A stretch of 64,000 bases of DNA from Betaproteobacteria bacterium (GTDB lineage: Bacteria; Pseudomonadota; Gammaproteobacteria; Burkholderiales; JACQAP01). Positions within the stretch are counted from its first letter, which is position 1; each line of letters begins with the position of its first letter. The stretch lies in contig JACQAP010000008.1 in assembly GCA_016194905.1 (NCBI GenBank), positions 124,001 through 188,000 of the forward strand, read 5' to 3'. The translations under genes and the position numbers were made by a program. Below the pieces are notes generated by a model. It was given only the letters and a program-made list of their open reading frames with translations. It was not told where the DNA came from and searched no databases. Below, one piece after another: positions 34,655 to 43,948 of the stretch.

Positions 34655-37600
34655 GAGCGTTCTCCTCTCGGCGGTGGCGCACGGTGAGGATTTTCCGCCG
34701 CCTGCACGGCGAGCGTCTTGTGATGCTCGATTTCAGCGCGGATCTGCGCCGTTGAGCGCTTCTCGGTCAGATGCCGGTCGGTGATCAATTTGAAGAACAT
34801 CGGCACGAAGAAAATCGCCAGGAAGGTGGCGGCCAGCATGCCGCCCATGACCCCGGTGCCGACGGCGATCCGCGCACCGGCGCCGGCGCCGGTCGAGAAC
34901 GCAAGCGGCATGACCCCGAGGATGAAAGCCAGCGAAGTCATCAGGATCGGACGGAAGCGCAGTCGCGCGGCCTCTACCGCCGCCGCGGAAGGCGACAGGC
35001 CCTCCTGATTTTTCAGCAGCGCATATTCCACGATCAGGATTGCGTTCTTTGCCGCCAGGCCGAGCAGCGTGACCAGGCCGATCTGAAAGTAAACGTCGTT
35101 GGTCAGACCCCGCACCCAGACCGCCGCCAATGCGCCGAAGGTGCCGAAAGGCAGGGCCATCATCACGGAAAGCGGCAGCGACCACCTTTCGTATTGCGCG
35201 GCCAGAATCAGAAACACCATGATTGCGGCGAGTCCGAGCGCGAGCGTCGAGGTGCCGCTGGATTTTTTCTCCTGAAACGATGCACCGCCCCAGTCGTAAC
35301 TGAAATCCGGAGGCAGCACTTCGTTTGCTATACGTTCGACCACGGCAATGGCCTGACCCGAGGAAATTCCCGGCGCGCCTTGACCCAGCAGTTTGACCGC
35401 CGGCAAATTGTTGAAGCGATCCAGCGAGTCCGGTCCCGAAGTGTAGGAGACCTTGGCCAGCGTCTGGATCGGCACCATGGCGCTCTTGTCGGAGCGTACG
35501 TACAGCTCGCCGACTGAATCCGGCTTGTTGCGATATCCGGGCTCCGCCGACATCAGCACTTGCCAGGTGCGTCCGAATTTGTTGAAGTCGTTCACGTAGT
35601 AGGAACCGAGCGTGGCCGACAGCGTGTCGAAGACATCGCCGATCGGCACGCCGAGCGCCTTGGCTTTTTCGCGATCGACATCGACATGCAACTGCGGCAC
35701 GCCGGCACGCCACAGCGTCTGCACTCCGGCAAGTTGCGGGTCCTTGTTGGCCGCCGCGAGGAACTTGCCCATTTCCGCGGCCAGCCGCTGCGGGCCGCCT
35801 TCGCCGCGATTCTGGATGTAGAACTCGAAACCGCCGGCATTGCCCAGGCCGAAGATCGGCGGCGGCGCGAACGCCAGCACGAGGCCCTCCTTGATCCCGG
35901 CGGTCTTCATGAAGTAATCGCCGATGAGTTCGCGGGTGCCGACGCCCTTGCGCTCGTCCCAGTGGCGCTGGGTCACGAAGATGGTGGCGGCATTGTTGCG
36001 GAATCCGCCGCCGAGAAAATCGAGTCCGGTGAAGGCGATCGCGAATTCATTGGCATGATTGGACTGAATTGCCTTGAGCACTTCGCTGACGACTTTATCG
36101 GTGCGCTGCAGGGTTGCACCGTCGGGCAGAAACACCGCCCCGATGTAGTAGCCCTGGTCCTCGTCGGGCACCAGGCTGCCGGGAGTGATCCTCCACAATC
36201 CGATGGTGATCGCCACCATGCCGACGAAGAGGAGCAGGCCGATGGCGCCGCGGCGAATGATCCAGGCGGCGCCGCCGGTGTAGCGGCCGGTCACGCGCCG
36301 GAACCAGTCGTTGAACCAGGTGAAGAAGCGCAGCGGCGTCTTGTGTTCGCGTCTCAGTATCAAGACGCAAAGGCTCGGGGTCAGCGTGAGCGCGATGATG
36401 CCGGAGAGCACGACCGCGATGGCAATGGTGACCGCAAACTGGCGGTACAGCTCGCCGGTCAGCCCGCCGAGGAAGGCGATCGGCACGAATACCGCGCACA
36501 GCGTCAGCACGATGGCGATTACGGGGCCGGTCACCTCGGTCATGGCTTTGATGGCGGCTTCGCGTGCGTCCTTGTGCTCCTCGTGCATGATGCGCTCGAC
36601 GTTTTCCAGTACCACGATGGCATCGTCGACTACGATGCCGATCGCCAGCACCATGCCGAATAGCGTGAGCGTGTTGATCGAGTAACCGAGCAGAAAAAGG
36701 CCGGCAAAGGTGCCGATCAGCGACACCGGTACCGCGGCAAACGGAATGAGGGTCGCGCGCCAGTTCTGCAGGAACAGGAAGACCACGAGGAACACCAGCG
36801 CCATCGCCTCGAGCAGGGTCTTCACCACTTCGCGTATCGACACCTTTACGAAGCGCGTGGTGTCGTACACGTTCTGGTATTCCATGCCGACCGGGAATCG
36901 CTTTGAAATCTCCGCCATCGCCTTGCCGACGTCCTGTGCTACATCGAGCGCGTTCGCGCCCGGTTGCAGGAAAATGCCGAGCAGCGCCGACTGTCTGCCG
37001 TTGACGCGGCCGATGAAGTCGTAATCCTTCGACGCCAGTTCGACGCGCGCCACGTCTTTCAGGCGCAGCGCAGAGCCGTCCGGATTCGAACGAATGATGA
37101 TTTCTTCGAACTCTCGCGGGTCCGCGAGCCGGCCCTTGGTCGTGATCGTGTACACCAGTTCCTGCGGGCCGCCGGTCGGCGCCTGGCCGACCTTGCCCGC
37201 GGCGAACTGCGCGTTCTGCTCGTTCAGCGCGCGCAACAGGTCGGCGGTGGTGAGTTTCAGTTGCGTCATCCGGTCCGGCCGCAGCCAGATACGCATCGCG
37301 TAATCCTTGGCGCCGAAGATCTGCACATTGGTCGTGCCCGGCACGCGCTTGATCGTGTCGAGCACGTTCAGCGTGACGTAGTTGCTGACGTACAGATCGT
37401 CGAAAGTACCGTCCGGCGAGTTGAAAGCCAGCACCTGCAGGAAAGACGTCGAATTCTTTTCCGCCGTGACGCCCTGGCGCCGCACTTCCTGCGGCAGCCT
37501 CGCTTCGGCCTGCTTGACGCGGTTGTTTACGTTGAGCGCAGCCTGATCGATGTTGGTGCCGATTTCGAAGGTGACATTGATCTCTACCACGCCGTTGGAT

Positions 37601-37851
37601 GACGAGTTGGAACTCATGTAGAGCATGTTCTCGACACCGTTGATCTGGTTTTCCAGCGGCGCGGCCACGGTCTGCTCCAGCACCTCTGCCGAGGCGCCGG
37701 GGTAGACGGCGCGCACCGTGACCACCGGCGGCGCGATTTCCGGATACTGGGCAATCGGCAGCGTGCGCATCGCGGCGAGGCCGGCGAGAACCAGGAAGAT
37801 CGACAGTACAGCCGCGAAAATCGGGCGGTCGATAAAAAATCGGGAGAACAT
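34651..37851 (-). CDS. RND multidrug efflux pump, HAE1 (AcrB) family
   Basis: 1066-residue inner-membrane proton/drug antiporter with 12 helices and two large periplasmic loops. It starts MFSRFFIDRPIFAAVLSIFL, the standard HAE1 opening. The TM4 proton-relay pair is visible in GMVLAIGIVVDDAIVVLENV (Asp-Asp). It lies between the adaptor gene (8 bp gap) and the outer-membrane factor gene. Substrates are probably hydrophobic drugs or solvents. Expression is presumably repressed by the divergent TetR protein. Confidence 0.96.
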   Translation of the reverse strand: MFSRFFIDRPIFAAVLSIFLVLAGLAAMRTLPIAQYPEIAPPVVTVRAVYPGASAEVLEQTVAAPLENQINGVENMLYMSSNSSSNGVVEINVTFEIGTNIDQAALNVNNRVKQAEARLPQEVRRQGVTAEKNSTSFLQVLAFNSPDGTFDDLYVSNYVTLNVLDTIKRVPGTTNVQIFGAKDYAMRIWLRPDRMTQLKLTTADLLRALNEQNAQFAAGKVGQAPTGGPQELVYTITTKGRLADPREFEEIIIRSNPDGSALRLKDVARVELASKDYDFIGRVNGRQSALLGIFLQPGANALDVAQDVGKAMAEISKRFPVGMEYQNVYDTTRFVKVSIREVVKTLLEAMALVFLVVFLFLQNWRATLIPFAAVPVSLIGTFAGLFLLGYSINTLTLFGMVLAIGIVVDDAIVVLENVERIMHEEHKDAREAAIKAMTEVTGPVIAIVLTLCAVFVPIAFLGGLTGELYRQFAVTIAIAVVLSGIIALTLTPSLCVLILRREHKTPLRFFTWFNDWFRRVTGRYTGGAAWIIRRGAIGLLLFVGMVAITIGLWRITPGSLVPDEDQGYYIGAVFLPDGATLQRTDKVVSEVLKAIQSNHANEFAIAFTGLDFLGGGFRNNAATIFVTQRHWDERKGVGTRELIGDYFMKTAGIKEGLVLAFAPPPIFGLGNAGGFEFYIQNRGEGGPQRLAAEMGKFLAAANKDPQLAGVQTLWRAGVPQLHVDVDREKAKALGVPIGDVFDTLSATLGSYYVNDFNKFGRTWQVLMSAEPGYRNKPDSVGELYVRSDKSAMVPIQTLAKVSYTSGPDSLDRFNNLPAVKLLGQGAPGISSGQAIAVVERIANEVLPPDFSYDWGGASFQEKKSSGTSTLALGLAAIMVFLILAAQYERWSLPLSVMMALPFGTFGALAAVWVRGLTNDVYFQIGLVTLLGLAAKNAILIVEYALLKNQEGLSPSAAAVEAARLRFRPILMTSLAFILGVMPLAFSTGAGAGARIAVGTGVMGGMLAATFLAIFFVPMFFKLITDRHLTEKRSTAQIRAEIEHHKTLAVQAAENPHRAPPPRGERS

Positions 37852-37859
37852 TTGGCGAG

Positions 37860-39104
37860 TTATTTGGCTGGTTGCGGGGCTTCGGGTCTTGCCGCGGGCT
37901 TGGCCGGCTGCTGCTCACCCTGGGGTGGCGGACCCTGTGATGGTTGCGCGGGCTGGACGCCTGCAGGCGGCGCCTGCGCGATCTTCACCGGGGAACCTGG
38001 GCGCGCCTTGACTACCCCATCGACGATGACCTGATCACCGGCCTTCAAGCCCCCGGTGATGACCCAATCGGCTCCTGACCAATCACCGACCTGTACCGGT
38101 CGCGGCTCGACGATGTCTTGCGCATTGACGGTCAGCACGATCTTGGTCCCCGGGCCTTCGAGGACCGCGCGCTGCGGAATCGCGATCGCATTGGGGCGGA
38201 CACCGCCCGACAGTTGTACCCGCGCAAACTGGCCGGGGCGCAGCAGACCCTGCGGATTGCCGATGACCGCTCGCGCGTCGATGGTGCCGGTGGCCGGATC
38301 CACGCGCACGTCGGTGAAGTCGACTTTACCCGGGCGCGCGTATTCGCTGCCGTCGGCGAGCTTGAGTTTGACGTCGAACTTGCCGTCTTTGGGTAGGCGC
38401 AATGTACCGTCGGCCATCGCGCGTGTGAATTTCAGATGCTCGGCTTCGGTGAAACTGAAGGTCACGTGCACCGGGTCGATCTGGGAAATCTTCGTCAGCA
38501 GTGTCTGCTGGGCCTGCACCAAGCTGCCCTCGGACTGCAGTGCGCGACTGGTAATTCCGGAGATCGGCGCTTCGACCCGGGTATAAGAAAGATTGAGCCG
38601 TGCTTCGGTAACCGCGGCCTGCGCTGCCTTCACGTTTGCGCCGGTAACCTGTTCGCCGGAGGTTGCGTCATCGAATTCCTTCTGGCTGACCGCCTTCGCT
38701 TCGTAAAGAGGCTTTAGCCGGGCGGCGTTGCGCTTTGCCTGGTCGAAACTGGCTTGTGCGCTGACCAGGTCCGCTTCGGCTTTGGCGAGCGCTGCGCGAT
38801 AGGGCGCGGCATCGATCGTGAAGAGACTCTGTCCTGCGGCGACTTTGCTGCCTTCCGTGAAATTCCATTTCTCCAGGATGCCGGATACGCGCGGGCGTAC
38901 TTCGACTTCGCGAACGCCCGATATCTGTGCGACGTATTCGAAGTTCGCCGGCAGATCGCGTGGCTGGACGACCGTCACGATCACTTCCGGCGGCGGCATG
39001 CCGCCCGGCGCCTGATTCGGGGCTGCCTTCTGGCACGCACCGAGCGCAGCCAGGGTAAATGCGGCGATAATGCCGCGCACTGCAAGCGAAAACGAGGCGT
39101 GCAC
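37860..39104 (-). CDS. RND efflux periplasmic adaptor (AcrA/MexA family)
   Basis: 414-residue membrane-fusion protein with a lipoprotein-type signal (AALGAC). The lipoyl/hairpin region includes VRPRVSGILEKWNFTEGSKV, coiled-coil arms (AKAEADLVSAQASFDQAKRN) and the beta-barrel. The C-terminus is proline- and glutamine-rich (PPAGVQPAQPSQGPPPQGEQ), which is longer than in AcrA. First gene of the efflux operon. Confidence 0.94.
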   Translation of the reverse strand: MHASFSLAVRGIIAAFTLAALGACQKAAPNQAPGGMPPPEVIVTVVQPRDLPANFEYVAQISGVREVEVRPRVSGILEKWNFTEGSKVAAGQSLFTIDAAPYRAALAKAEADLVSAQASFDQAKRNAARLKPLYEAKAVSQKEFDDATSGEQVTGANVKAAQAAVTEARLNLSYTRVEAPISGITSRALQSEGSLVQAQQTLLTKISQIDPVHVTFSFTEAEHLKFTRAMADGTLRLPKDGKFDVKLKLADGSEYARPGKVDFTDVRVDPATGTIDARAVIGNPQGLLRPGQFARVQLSGGVRPNAIAIPQRAVLEGPGTKIVLTVNAQDIVEPRPVQVGDWSGADWVITGGLKAGDQVIVDGVVKARPGSPVKIAQAPPAGVQPAQPSQGPPPQGEQQPAKPAARPEAPQPAK

Positions 39105-39206
39105 TTGAAGCTCCTGTAAGATCTTTTGGTGTGCCGGACCCTGGGACGCGAACGCAGGCAGCCGGAACGGAACACCGGGGTCATACCAGCAAGCGGCGAA
39201 GTTTAC

Positions 39207-39228
39207 TTACATACAATAATGTATGTAA
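39207..39228. promoter_or_regulatory. AcrR-like operator between the efflux operon and its TetR regulator
   Basis: TTACATAC-AATAAT-GTATGTAA is a 22-bp perfect-arm inverted repeat. The arms match those of the E. coli AcrR operator (TACATACATT...AATGTATGTA). It sits about 100 bp from either start codon in the divergent intergenic region, so one site can control both directions. Confidence 0.8.
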
Positions 39229-39311
39229 AGTACAAACTTGCTGAATTTTTTGGGACTGATTGTAATGTCACGCTGGCGGCTTCACCGGCGGCAGCACCAC
39301 GGAGGTGCAAT

Positions 39312-39995
39312 ATGGTGAGAAGAACGAAAGAGGAGGCGCTCGAAACACGCAACAGGATTCTGGATACCGCAGAACGGGTATTCGTGGAAAAAGGCGTGTC
39401 CAACACATCGCTGGCGCAGCTTGCGGAAGCAGCAGGGGTCACCCGGGGCGCAATCTATTGGCATTTCAGGAACAAGGCGGATCTGTTCGATGCGATGATG
39501 AGTCGCGTGGTCCTGCCGATGGAGGAAATGGCGGCGCGAGCGAGTGACGACGATCTGGCGGATCCGCTCGCCCATGTGCGCGCCTGTGCGCTGAACGTCC
39601 TCGAGCACCTGACAACCGACGCACAGTGCCAGCGCGTCTTCGAAATCTGTTGTCACAAGGTCGAATATGTCGACGAAATGGTGCAGGTGCGCCGGCGCCA
39701 CATCGAAGCGCGCAACAATTGCCTTAAGCACATGGAGCGCGGTTTGCGCAACGCTGCGAGGAAGGGATTGCTTGCACCATCGGTCAACCCGCGCCTGGCA
39801 GCCGTGGGACTGCATGCGCTGGTGGACGGACTGATCGTGAACTGGGTGCTCGATCCGGCATATCTGCCTTTGGCGCGGGACGCAAAGACGCTTGTTGACC
39901 AGTATCTTGAACGACTCAGGGCGGGGCCCGTCAAGACTGCGCCGCGACGCATGTCGTCCGTGGTGCGGCGAACGCGTGCCGAAGTCCGCGGTTAG
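39312..39995 (+). CDS. TetR family repressor (AcrR/TtgR-like) of the efflux operon
   Basis: 227 residues with an N-terminal HTH (ISNTS-type start VSNTSLAQLAEAAGVTRGAI then YWHFRNKADLFDAM, the AcrR/TtgR spelling) and a C-terminal ligand domain. It represses multidrug efflux operons until a drug binds. GGAGGTG six bases upstream of ATG 39312 fixes the start over an in-frame ATG at 39126. The stop overlaps the convergent sensor stop by three bases. Confidence 0.92.
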   Translation: MVRRTKEEALETRNRILDTAERVFVEKGVSNTSLAQLAEAAGVTRGAIYWHFRNKADLFDAMMSRVVLPMEEMAARASDDDLADPLAHVRACALNVLEHLTTDAQCQRVFEICCHKVEYVDEMVQVRRRHIEARNNCLKHMERGLRNAARKGLLAPSVNPRLAAVGLHALVDGLIVNWVLDPAYLPLARDAKTLVDQYLERLRAGPVKTAPRRMSSVVRRTRAEVRG

Positions 39996-41470
39996 TCGGT
40001 TGCCGTGATCGTCCCGGTCAGCCGGACGGCGCGGCCGACGGCGTCGCGTTCGGTGACCCGCCCGCTGCAATAGACCCGCTTCCACTGTCCCGATCGGGTT
40101 TCGATCCGGAACCCCGTGCGCGTGATCGGTATGTTTGCCTTGAATGCACCGACGATCGCGTCACGCACCACTTCCCGGTCTTCGGGATGGATCAATTCGT
40201 TGAGGCGACGTGCAGTCGTCGTGAGTGCTTGCGGACCGTAACCGGTCAGGGCGTTCCACTCGCGACTGAGAAATACTTCTCCCGACGGTATATGCCAGTC
40301 GAATAGTGCCAGGCGGGAGCTTTCCAGGGCAAGATGCAGGCGTTCCTCGCTTTTGCGCAGGGCTTCCTCGGCTTCCCGCCGTTCACTGACATCTTCGATA
40401 CTGCAGGCGAACCCGAGTAACTGCTCGCCGTCGCTCATTCTCGCGGATTTCATGGACGCCCATACCACCCTGCCGCTGCGGTGCACGAACCGATGCACCG
40501 AGGCGAACGATGCGCCGCTGCTTGTGGCCCTGCTCCAGGCTGCAAGGACTCTTTCCCGATCGTCCGGGTGCAGCGTCGATTGCCAGCCGTTGCCCAGAAC
40601 CACCGGCTTGGACAGGCCCGCAATACGTTCGAAGGCGGGATTCGATTGCACGCAGGCGCCGGAGCCGTCGGCCAGGAACATTCCAAGCGGTGAAGCTTCA
40701 CTCATTGCACGCAGCGTCGCGGACGATGTTCTCATCGCGCTCTCCGCGACTTCGCGCGAGCGCCTCTGTCCTGCGAGTTTTGCCAGTGTGCGCCTGAGCA
40801 GCAGAGCGAGTGCCGCCAGAGCCAGCAGCAGGGCGACGGCGCGTGCGCGCATCCATGCAGCGGTGCTTTCGAGCTTCCGCTGCAGTTTGAGCCGTGCGCC
40901 CGCAATGTGTTCGCGCTCGACCTGAATCGACTCGACAAACTGCGCGCGTATGCGCTCGGCCTGACTCTCACCCGGGCCTCTATGCATGACTTCAAGGATC
41001 GCCTTCATGGTGCGCTGGCCGTCTTCGCCGGCGCTGCGCTTGACCACCAGAGGGGATGCATAGCGAGCCAGCCAATCCAATGCCGATGCCACGGCACCCG
41101 CTACCAATTGCCGATGCCGCGCATCATCGCCAAGCAGCGCGAGCGCTTTTTCCGAAATGCCGGGAAATTCATCGGCCGCGTCGCGATAACGATTCAAGGA
41201 GGCACTCGAGCCGGTCAGGAGATAGCCGCGCATGCCGGATTGCATTTCGAGCATCATCGTTGGCAGCGGCTGCAATGCTTCCAGGATCTGGCTGTGATTG
41301 TCCAGTTCCTTGACGGCCTGCTCGAGTTCGCGATAGGCGGCGAGCGCGAACAGGTCGATCGCGAACAACAATCCCAGGGCCACCAGAACGAAAAGAATGG
41401 GCCGGGGAAGAACGAATCGATCTTTCAAAGTTGTGCACCAAGTTGATGCGGAGGATGGCTCAGCGCGCAC
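39992..41470 (-). CDS. CHASE3-PAS-PAS membrane sensor without output domain
   Basis: 492 residues: a transmembrane helix (residues about 24-47), an extracytoplasmic CHASE3-type helical domain with the motif QSGMRGYLLTGSSASLNRY, a second helix (about 207-226), then two PAS domains (MSEASPLGMFLADGSG; SSRLALFDWHIPSGEVFLS), each with PAC signatures (GFACSIEDVSERREAEEAL). It ends immediately after PAS2, with no histidine kinase, GGDEF or EAL domain. The stop codon overlaps the tetR stop, which suggests the missing part was deleted. Start GTG 41470 is uncertain. Confidence 0.85.
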   Translation of the reverse strand: MRAEPSSASTWCTTLKDRFVLPRPILFVLVALGLLFAIDLFALAAYRELEQAVKELDNHSQILEALQPLPTMMLEMQSGMRGYLLTGSSASLNRYRDAADEFPGISEKALALLGDDARHRQLVAGAVASALDWLARYASPLVVKRSAGEDGQRTMKAILEVMHRGPGESQAERIRAQFVESIQVEREHIAGARLKLQRKLESTAAWMRARAVALLLALAALALLLRRTLAKLAGQRRSREVAESAMRTSSATLRAMSEASPLGMFLADGSGACVQSNPAFERIAGLSKPVVLGNGWQSTLHPDDRERVLAAWSRATSSGASFASVHRFVHRSGRVVWASMKSARMSDGEQLLGFACSIEDVSERREAEEALRKSEERLHLALESSRLALFDWHIPSGEVFLSREWNALTGYGPQALTTTARRLNELIHPEDREVVRDAIVGAFKANIPITRTGFRIETRSGQWKRVYCSGRVTERDAVGRAVRLTGTITATD

Positions 41471-41604
41471 CGCCCTATCGCAGCGGAAGTGTACTCTTCG
41501 GGCTAATTTATTGTTTCAACATGAAAAAGGTGAGTGGCACACCGGTTGCATTGAATCGAAAAGACGACAATCCCCGAGCCGAATGCGGTGTTTTTCGATA
41601 AACG

Positions 41605-42633
41605 ATGAGTATTGCCCGATTCATCAAGGAAATTGCCAGCGATGCCGACACTCGCCGTGATCTGAGCGAGGGCGACGCGCATGATCTGTTTGCCGCCATG
41701 CTCGATGGCGGTGTGCCGGATCTGGAGCTCGGCGCCTGCCTCTGCGCGCTGCGCATGAAGCACGAGTCGGCAACCGAACTCCTCGGTTTCTATCGTGCCG
41801 CCTCGGAGCGGGTGTATTTGCTCAAACCGCCCGCCACCGCCCTGCGGCCGCTGGTTTTCGCCACGTATAGCGGCGCGCGGCAGGAGCCCAATCTGCTGCC
41901 GCTGCTGGTTTTGCTGCTGCAACGCATGGGAGTCCCGGTGCTATTGCACGGGACACTCGAGGGCGGCGGGCGCGTTGCGAGCGCATACATCCTGCGCGAG
42001 CTCGGCGTGCTGCCGGGCGGGTCGCTGGCTCAGGCCCAGAAATCGCTGGACGAGGACTTACTGGCGTTCGTACCGACAGCCGTACTGTGTCCCGGACTTG
42101 CCAATTTGCTGGCCTTGCGCGGTCGACTGGGCGTAAGCAATCCCGCGCACAGTCTGGTTACGTTGCTGGATCCCATCGAGAGTGGCGGACTGCGAATGGT
42201 AAGTGCGGCCCAGCCTCCCCAGATCGAGCAACTGGAAACATTTCTGCTCGCAACCGGGTTCGATGCCCTGTTGATGAAAAGTACGGAGGGCGAACCGTTC
42301 GCCAATCCCAAACAGCGGCCGCGCATCAAGTTTTTCCGTCAGGGCGAGGCGATCGTGCTGTTCGAGGAAGAGATGCTATCGGCTCGCGGCGCGTTGAGCC
42401 AACCGTCCGCCGTTGACGCAGCGGCAACCGCGGCGTGGGTGAAACAGGCGATGACGGGCCAGGTCCCGATTCCGCATCCCCTGGTGAACCAGCTGGCGTG
42501 CTGCCTTTACGCTTCCGGGTATACCGACGACATGAATCAGGCGAAGGCGATCGCGGCGGTGGAGACGGGCGGCCTCACGCCGCAGGTTCACGGACGGTCC
42601 ATCGAGGGAGCGCATTCGCGGGCTATTACCTGA
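41605..42633 (+). CDS. ybiB: YbiB/TrpD2 family DNA-binding protein
   Basis: 342 residues of the TrpD2 branch of anthranilate-phosphoribosyltransferase-like proteins: a helical N-terminal domain (DLSEGDAHDLFAAMLDGGVP) and a C-terminal Rossmann-like domain (VLLHGTLEGGGRVASAYILR). The phosphoribosyl-binding residues of true TrpD are replaced. E. coli YbiB binds nucleic acid and is SOS induced. No LexA box is seen here. Its 3' neighbour is a PP2C phosphatase 53 bp on. Confidence 0.85.
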   Translation: MSIARFIKEIASDADTRRDLSEGDAHDLFAAMLDGGVPDLELGACLCALRMKHESATELLGFYRAASERVYLLKPPATALRPLVFATYSGARQEPNLLPLLVLLLQRMGVPVLLHGTLEGGGRVASAYILRELGVLPGGSLAQAQKSLDEDLLAFVPTAVLCPGLANLLALRGRLGVSNPAHSLVTLLDPIESGGLRMVSAAQPPQIEQLETFLLATGFDALLMKSTEGEPFANPKQRPRIKFFRQGEAIVLFEEEMLSARGALSQPSAVDAAATAAWVKQAMTGQVPIPHPLVNQLACCLYASGYTDDMNQAKAIAAVETGGLTPQVHGRSIEGAHSRAIT

Positions 42634-42686
42634 CTATTCGCGTCCGTCCCGGCCGCAGGTAGCTCTTGTCACGTCCATCTGAAGCC

Positions 42687-43487
42687 ATGATGCCAGAAGA
42701 CGCCTCTGTCTCCCCGGAAAACGTCGTGTACACGGGGACAACACTCGGCAAGCCTCTGTTGCAATTGCAGCTGGGCCACGCAACCGCTGCGGTGCCAGGC
42801 AAGAACAACGAAGACTTTCACGGGATCGTGACGCCGCGCGAGGATCGCGAAGCGCAATCCAGGGGCATTGCCGTTGCCATTGCCGATGGAGTGAGCGGCA
42901 ACGGGGGTGGACGGCTTGCTTCGGAAACTGTCGTAAAGAGCTTGCTGCGAGATTTTTACGGCGCCCCCGTCACCTGGAACATTGCACAGGCGCTGGACAA
43001 GCTGCTGCGGTCTATCAATGACTGGCTGCTTTCCGAAAATGCACGCCATCCCGAATATGACGGCATGGTGACGACCCTGACCATGATCGTGTTCAAGGGC
43101 AACTACTATCACATGGCGCACGTCGGCGACACGCGCGTCTATCGCCGACGCGGTGATGTATTCAAACAATTGACTATCGATCACACCTGGGAGCGTGGGG
43201 ACATGCGTCATGTTCTCAAGCGAGCGGTCGGGCTCGACAGCCACCTCGTGGTGGACTACACCGATGGCGAATTGATCCCCGGGGATGTTTTCCTGATGGC
43301 GAGCGATGGCATATGGGAAGTGCTGGGCGAGCGCATCGTCCACGAAGTGATGCACAAGAGGGGTTCAACCCAGTCCATTGCCGACGAGTTGGTGGAACGA
43401 TCGATCAAAAATCAAGTCCAGTACATGGGACGCAACGACGCAACGGCGGTTGTGATCGCGGTCGACGAGGTTTTGGCCGGCCTGTAA
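42687..43487 (+). CDS. PP2C-family protein serine/threonine phosphatase
   Basis: 266 residues. Metal-binding motifs are present: [34 protein letters not shown] and RNDATAVVI, all of PP2C type. The protein is a stand-alone catalytic domain without kinase fusion. Start ATG 42687 (or the adjacent 42690) is preferred over an in-frame TTG at 42666, because the ATG is downstream of GAAGCC and closer to the family N-terminus. A partner kinase is not in the window. Confidence 0.85.
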   Translation: MMPEDASVSPENVVYTGTTLGKPLLQLQLGHATAAVPGKNNEDFHGIVTPREDREAQSRGIAVAIADGVSGNGGGRLASETVVKSLLRDFYGAPVTWNIAQALDKLLRSINDWLLSENARHPEYDGMVTTLTMIVFKGNYYHMAHVGDTRVYRRRGDVFKQLTIDHTWERGDMRHVLKRAVGLDSHLVVDYTDGELIPGDVFLMASDGIWEVLGERIVHEVMHKRGSTQSIADELVERSIKNQVQYMGRNDATAVVIAVDEVLAGL

Positions 43488-43560
43488 TCCGGTTTTGCCG
43501 CTTCACCGCGTTCCATTAGAACCGTATTCCACTAAACTAGCGCGCTTTTCAACGAGCCCA

Positions 43561-43683
43561 TTCACAGATGTCTGGGAGCATGCCCACTACTACGTCGACT
43601 ACCGAAACCGCAGGCCGGACTACGCGGCGGCATTCTGGAACCTCGCGCACTGGGACTTCGCGGCGCAGAACTACGCAGGCTGA
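43561..43683 (+). pseudogene. C-terminal remnant of an Fe/Mn superoxide dismutase gene
   Basis: Translating from 43561 gives [20 protein letters not shown] then [20 protein letters not shown] and stop. DVWEHA-Y-x-D-Y-x-N-R-R-P-x-Y is the signature end of SodB/SodA, with the metal ligands Asp and His of DVWEH. The upstream three-quarters of the gene, including the other two His ligands, is missing. A terminator follows 21 bp later, apparently inherited from the lost gene. Confidence 0.85.
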
Positions 43684-43703
43684 TCATTTTCGCGATCGCA
43701 TCC

Positions 43704-43733
43704 GGGGCGTCGACGGACGCCCCTTTTTATTTT
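43704..43733 (+). terminator. Rho-independent terminator after the dismutase remnant
   Basis: A 7-bp stem (GGGGCGT / ACGCCCC) with a 6-base loop is followed directly by TTTTTATTTT. It would insulate the PP2C gene from the downstream membrane genes. Confidence 0.85.
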
Positions 43734-43846
43734 CTTCAAGGCCTGCCGGCAGCCGCAAGCGTGAAACTCGACTATGACGACTGGCTGTTGCGGCACCCGT
43801 CCGCGTTGTCTACACTGTTCCCGTTCGACTAAAGGAGGAGGGCAAG

Positions 43847-43945
43847 ATGAAAAACCCGCTGGATTCTCTGTGGGGTACGGTAATAGCAGGCTTCGTGCTC
43901 ACTGTTATCTTGTATTACGTCGTCAAATCCGTGATAGGGGGATAA
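43847..43945 (+). CDS. 32-residue single-pass membrane protein
   Basis: A short gene with a strong AAGGAGGAGG ribosome site, ATG 43847 and TAA 43943-43945. The product begins MKNPLDSLWGTVIAGF and ends VILYYVVKSVIGG, one hydrophobic helix flanked by lysine and a GG tail. It starts 3 bp before the PuuD-like gene, so the two are almost certainly co-expressed. It might be a small subunit or stabiliser of that protein. No known family recognised. Confidence 0.7.
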   Translation: MKNPLDSLWGTVIAGFVLTVILYYVVKSVIGG

Positions 43946-43948
43946 GCC

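Noticed and set aside
41471-41604. Search for a LexA box upstream of ybiB
   Set aside because: E. coli ybiB is SOS regulated, but no CTG-N10-CAG site is present here.
43761-43832. Short plus-strand frame reading VKLDYDDWLLRHPSALSTLF
   Set aside because: Composition looks coding, but it is only 23 codons, has no ribosome site and matches no family I recognise; it might be another remnant.
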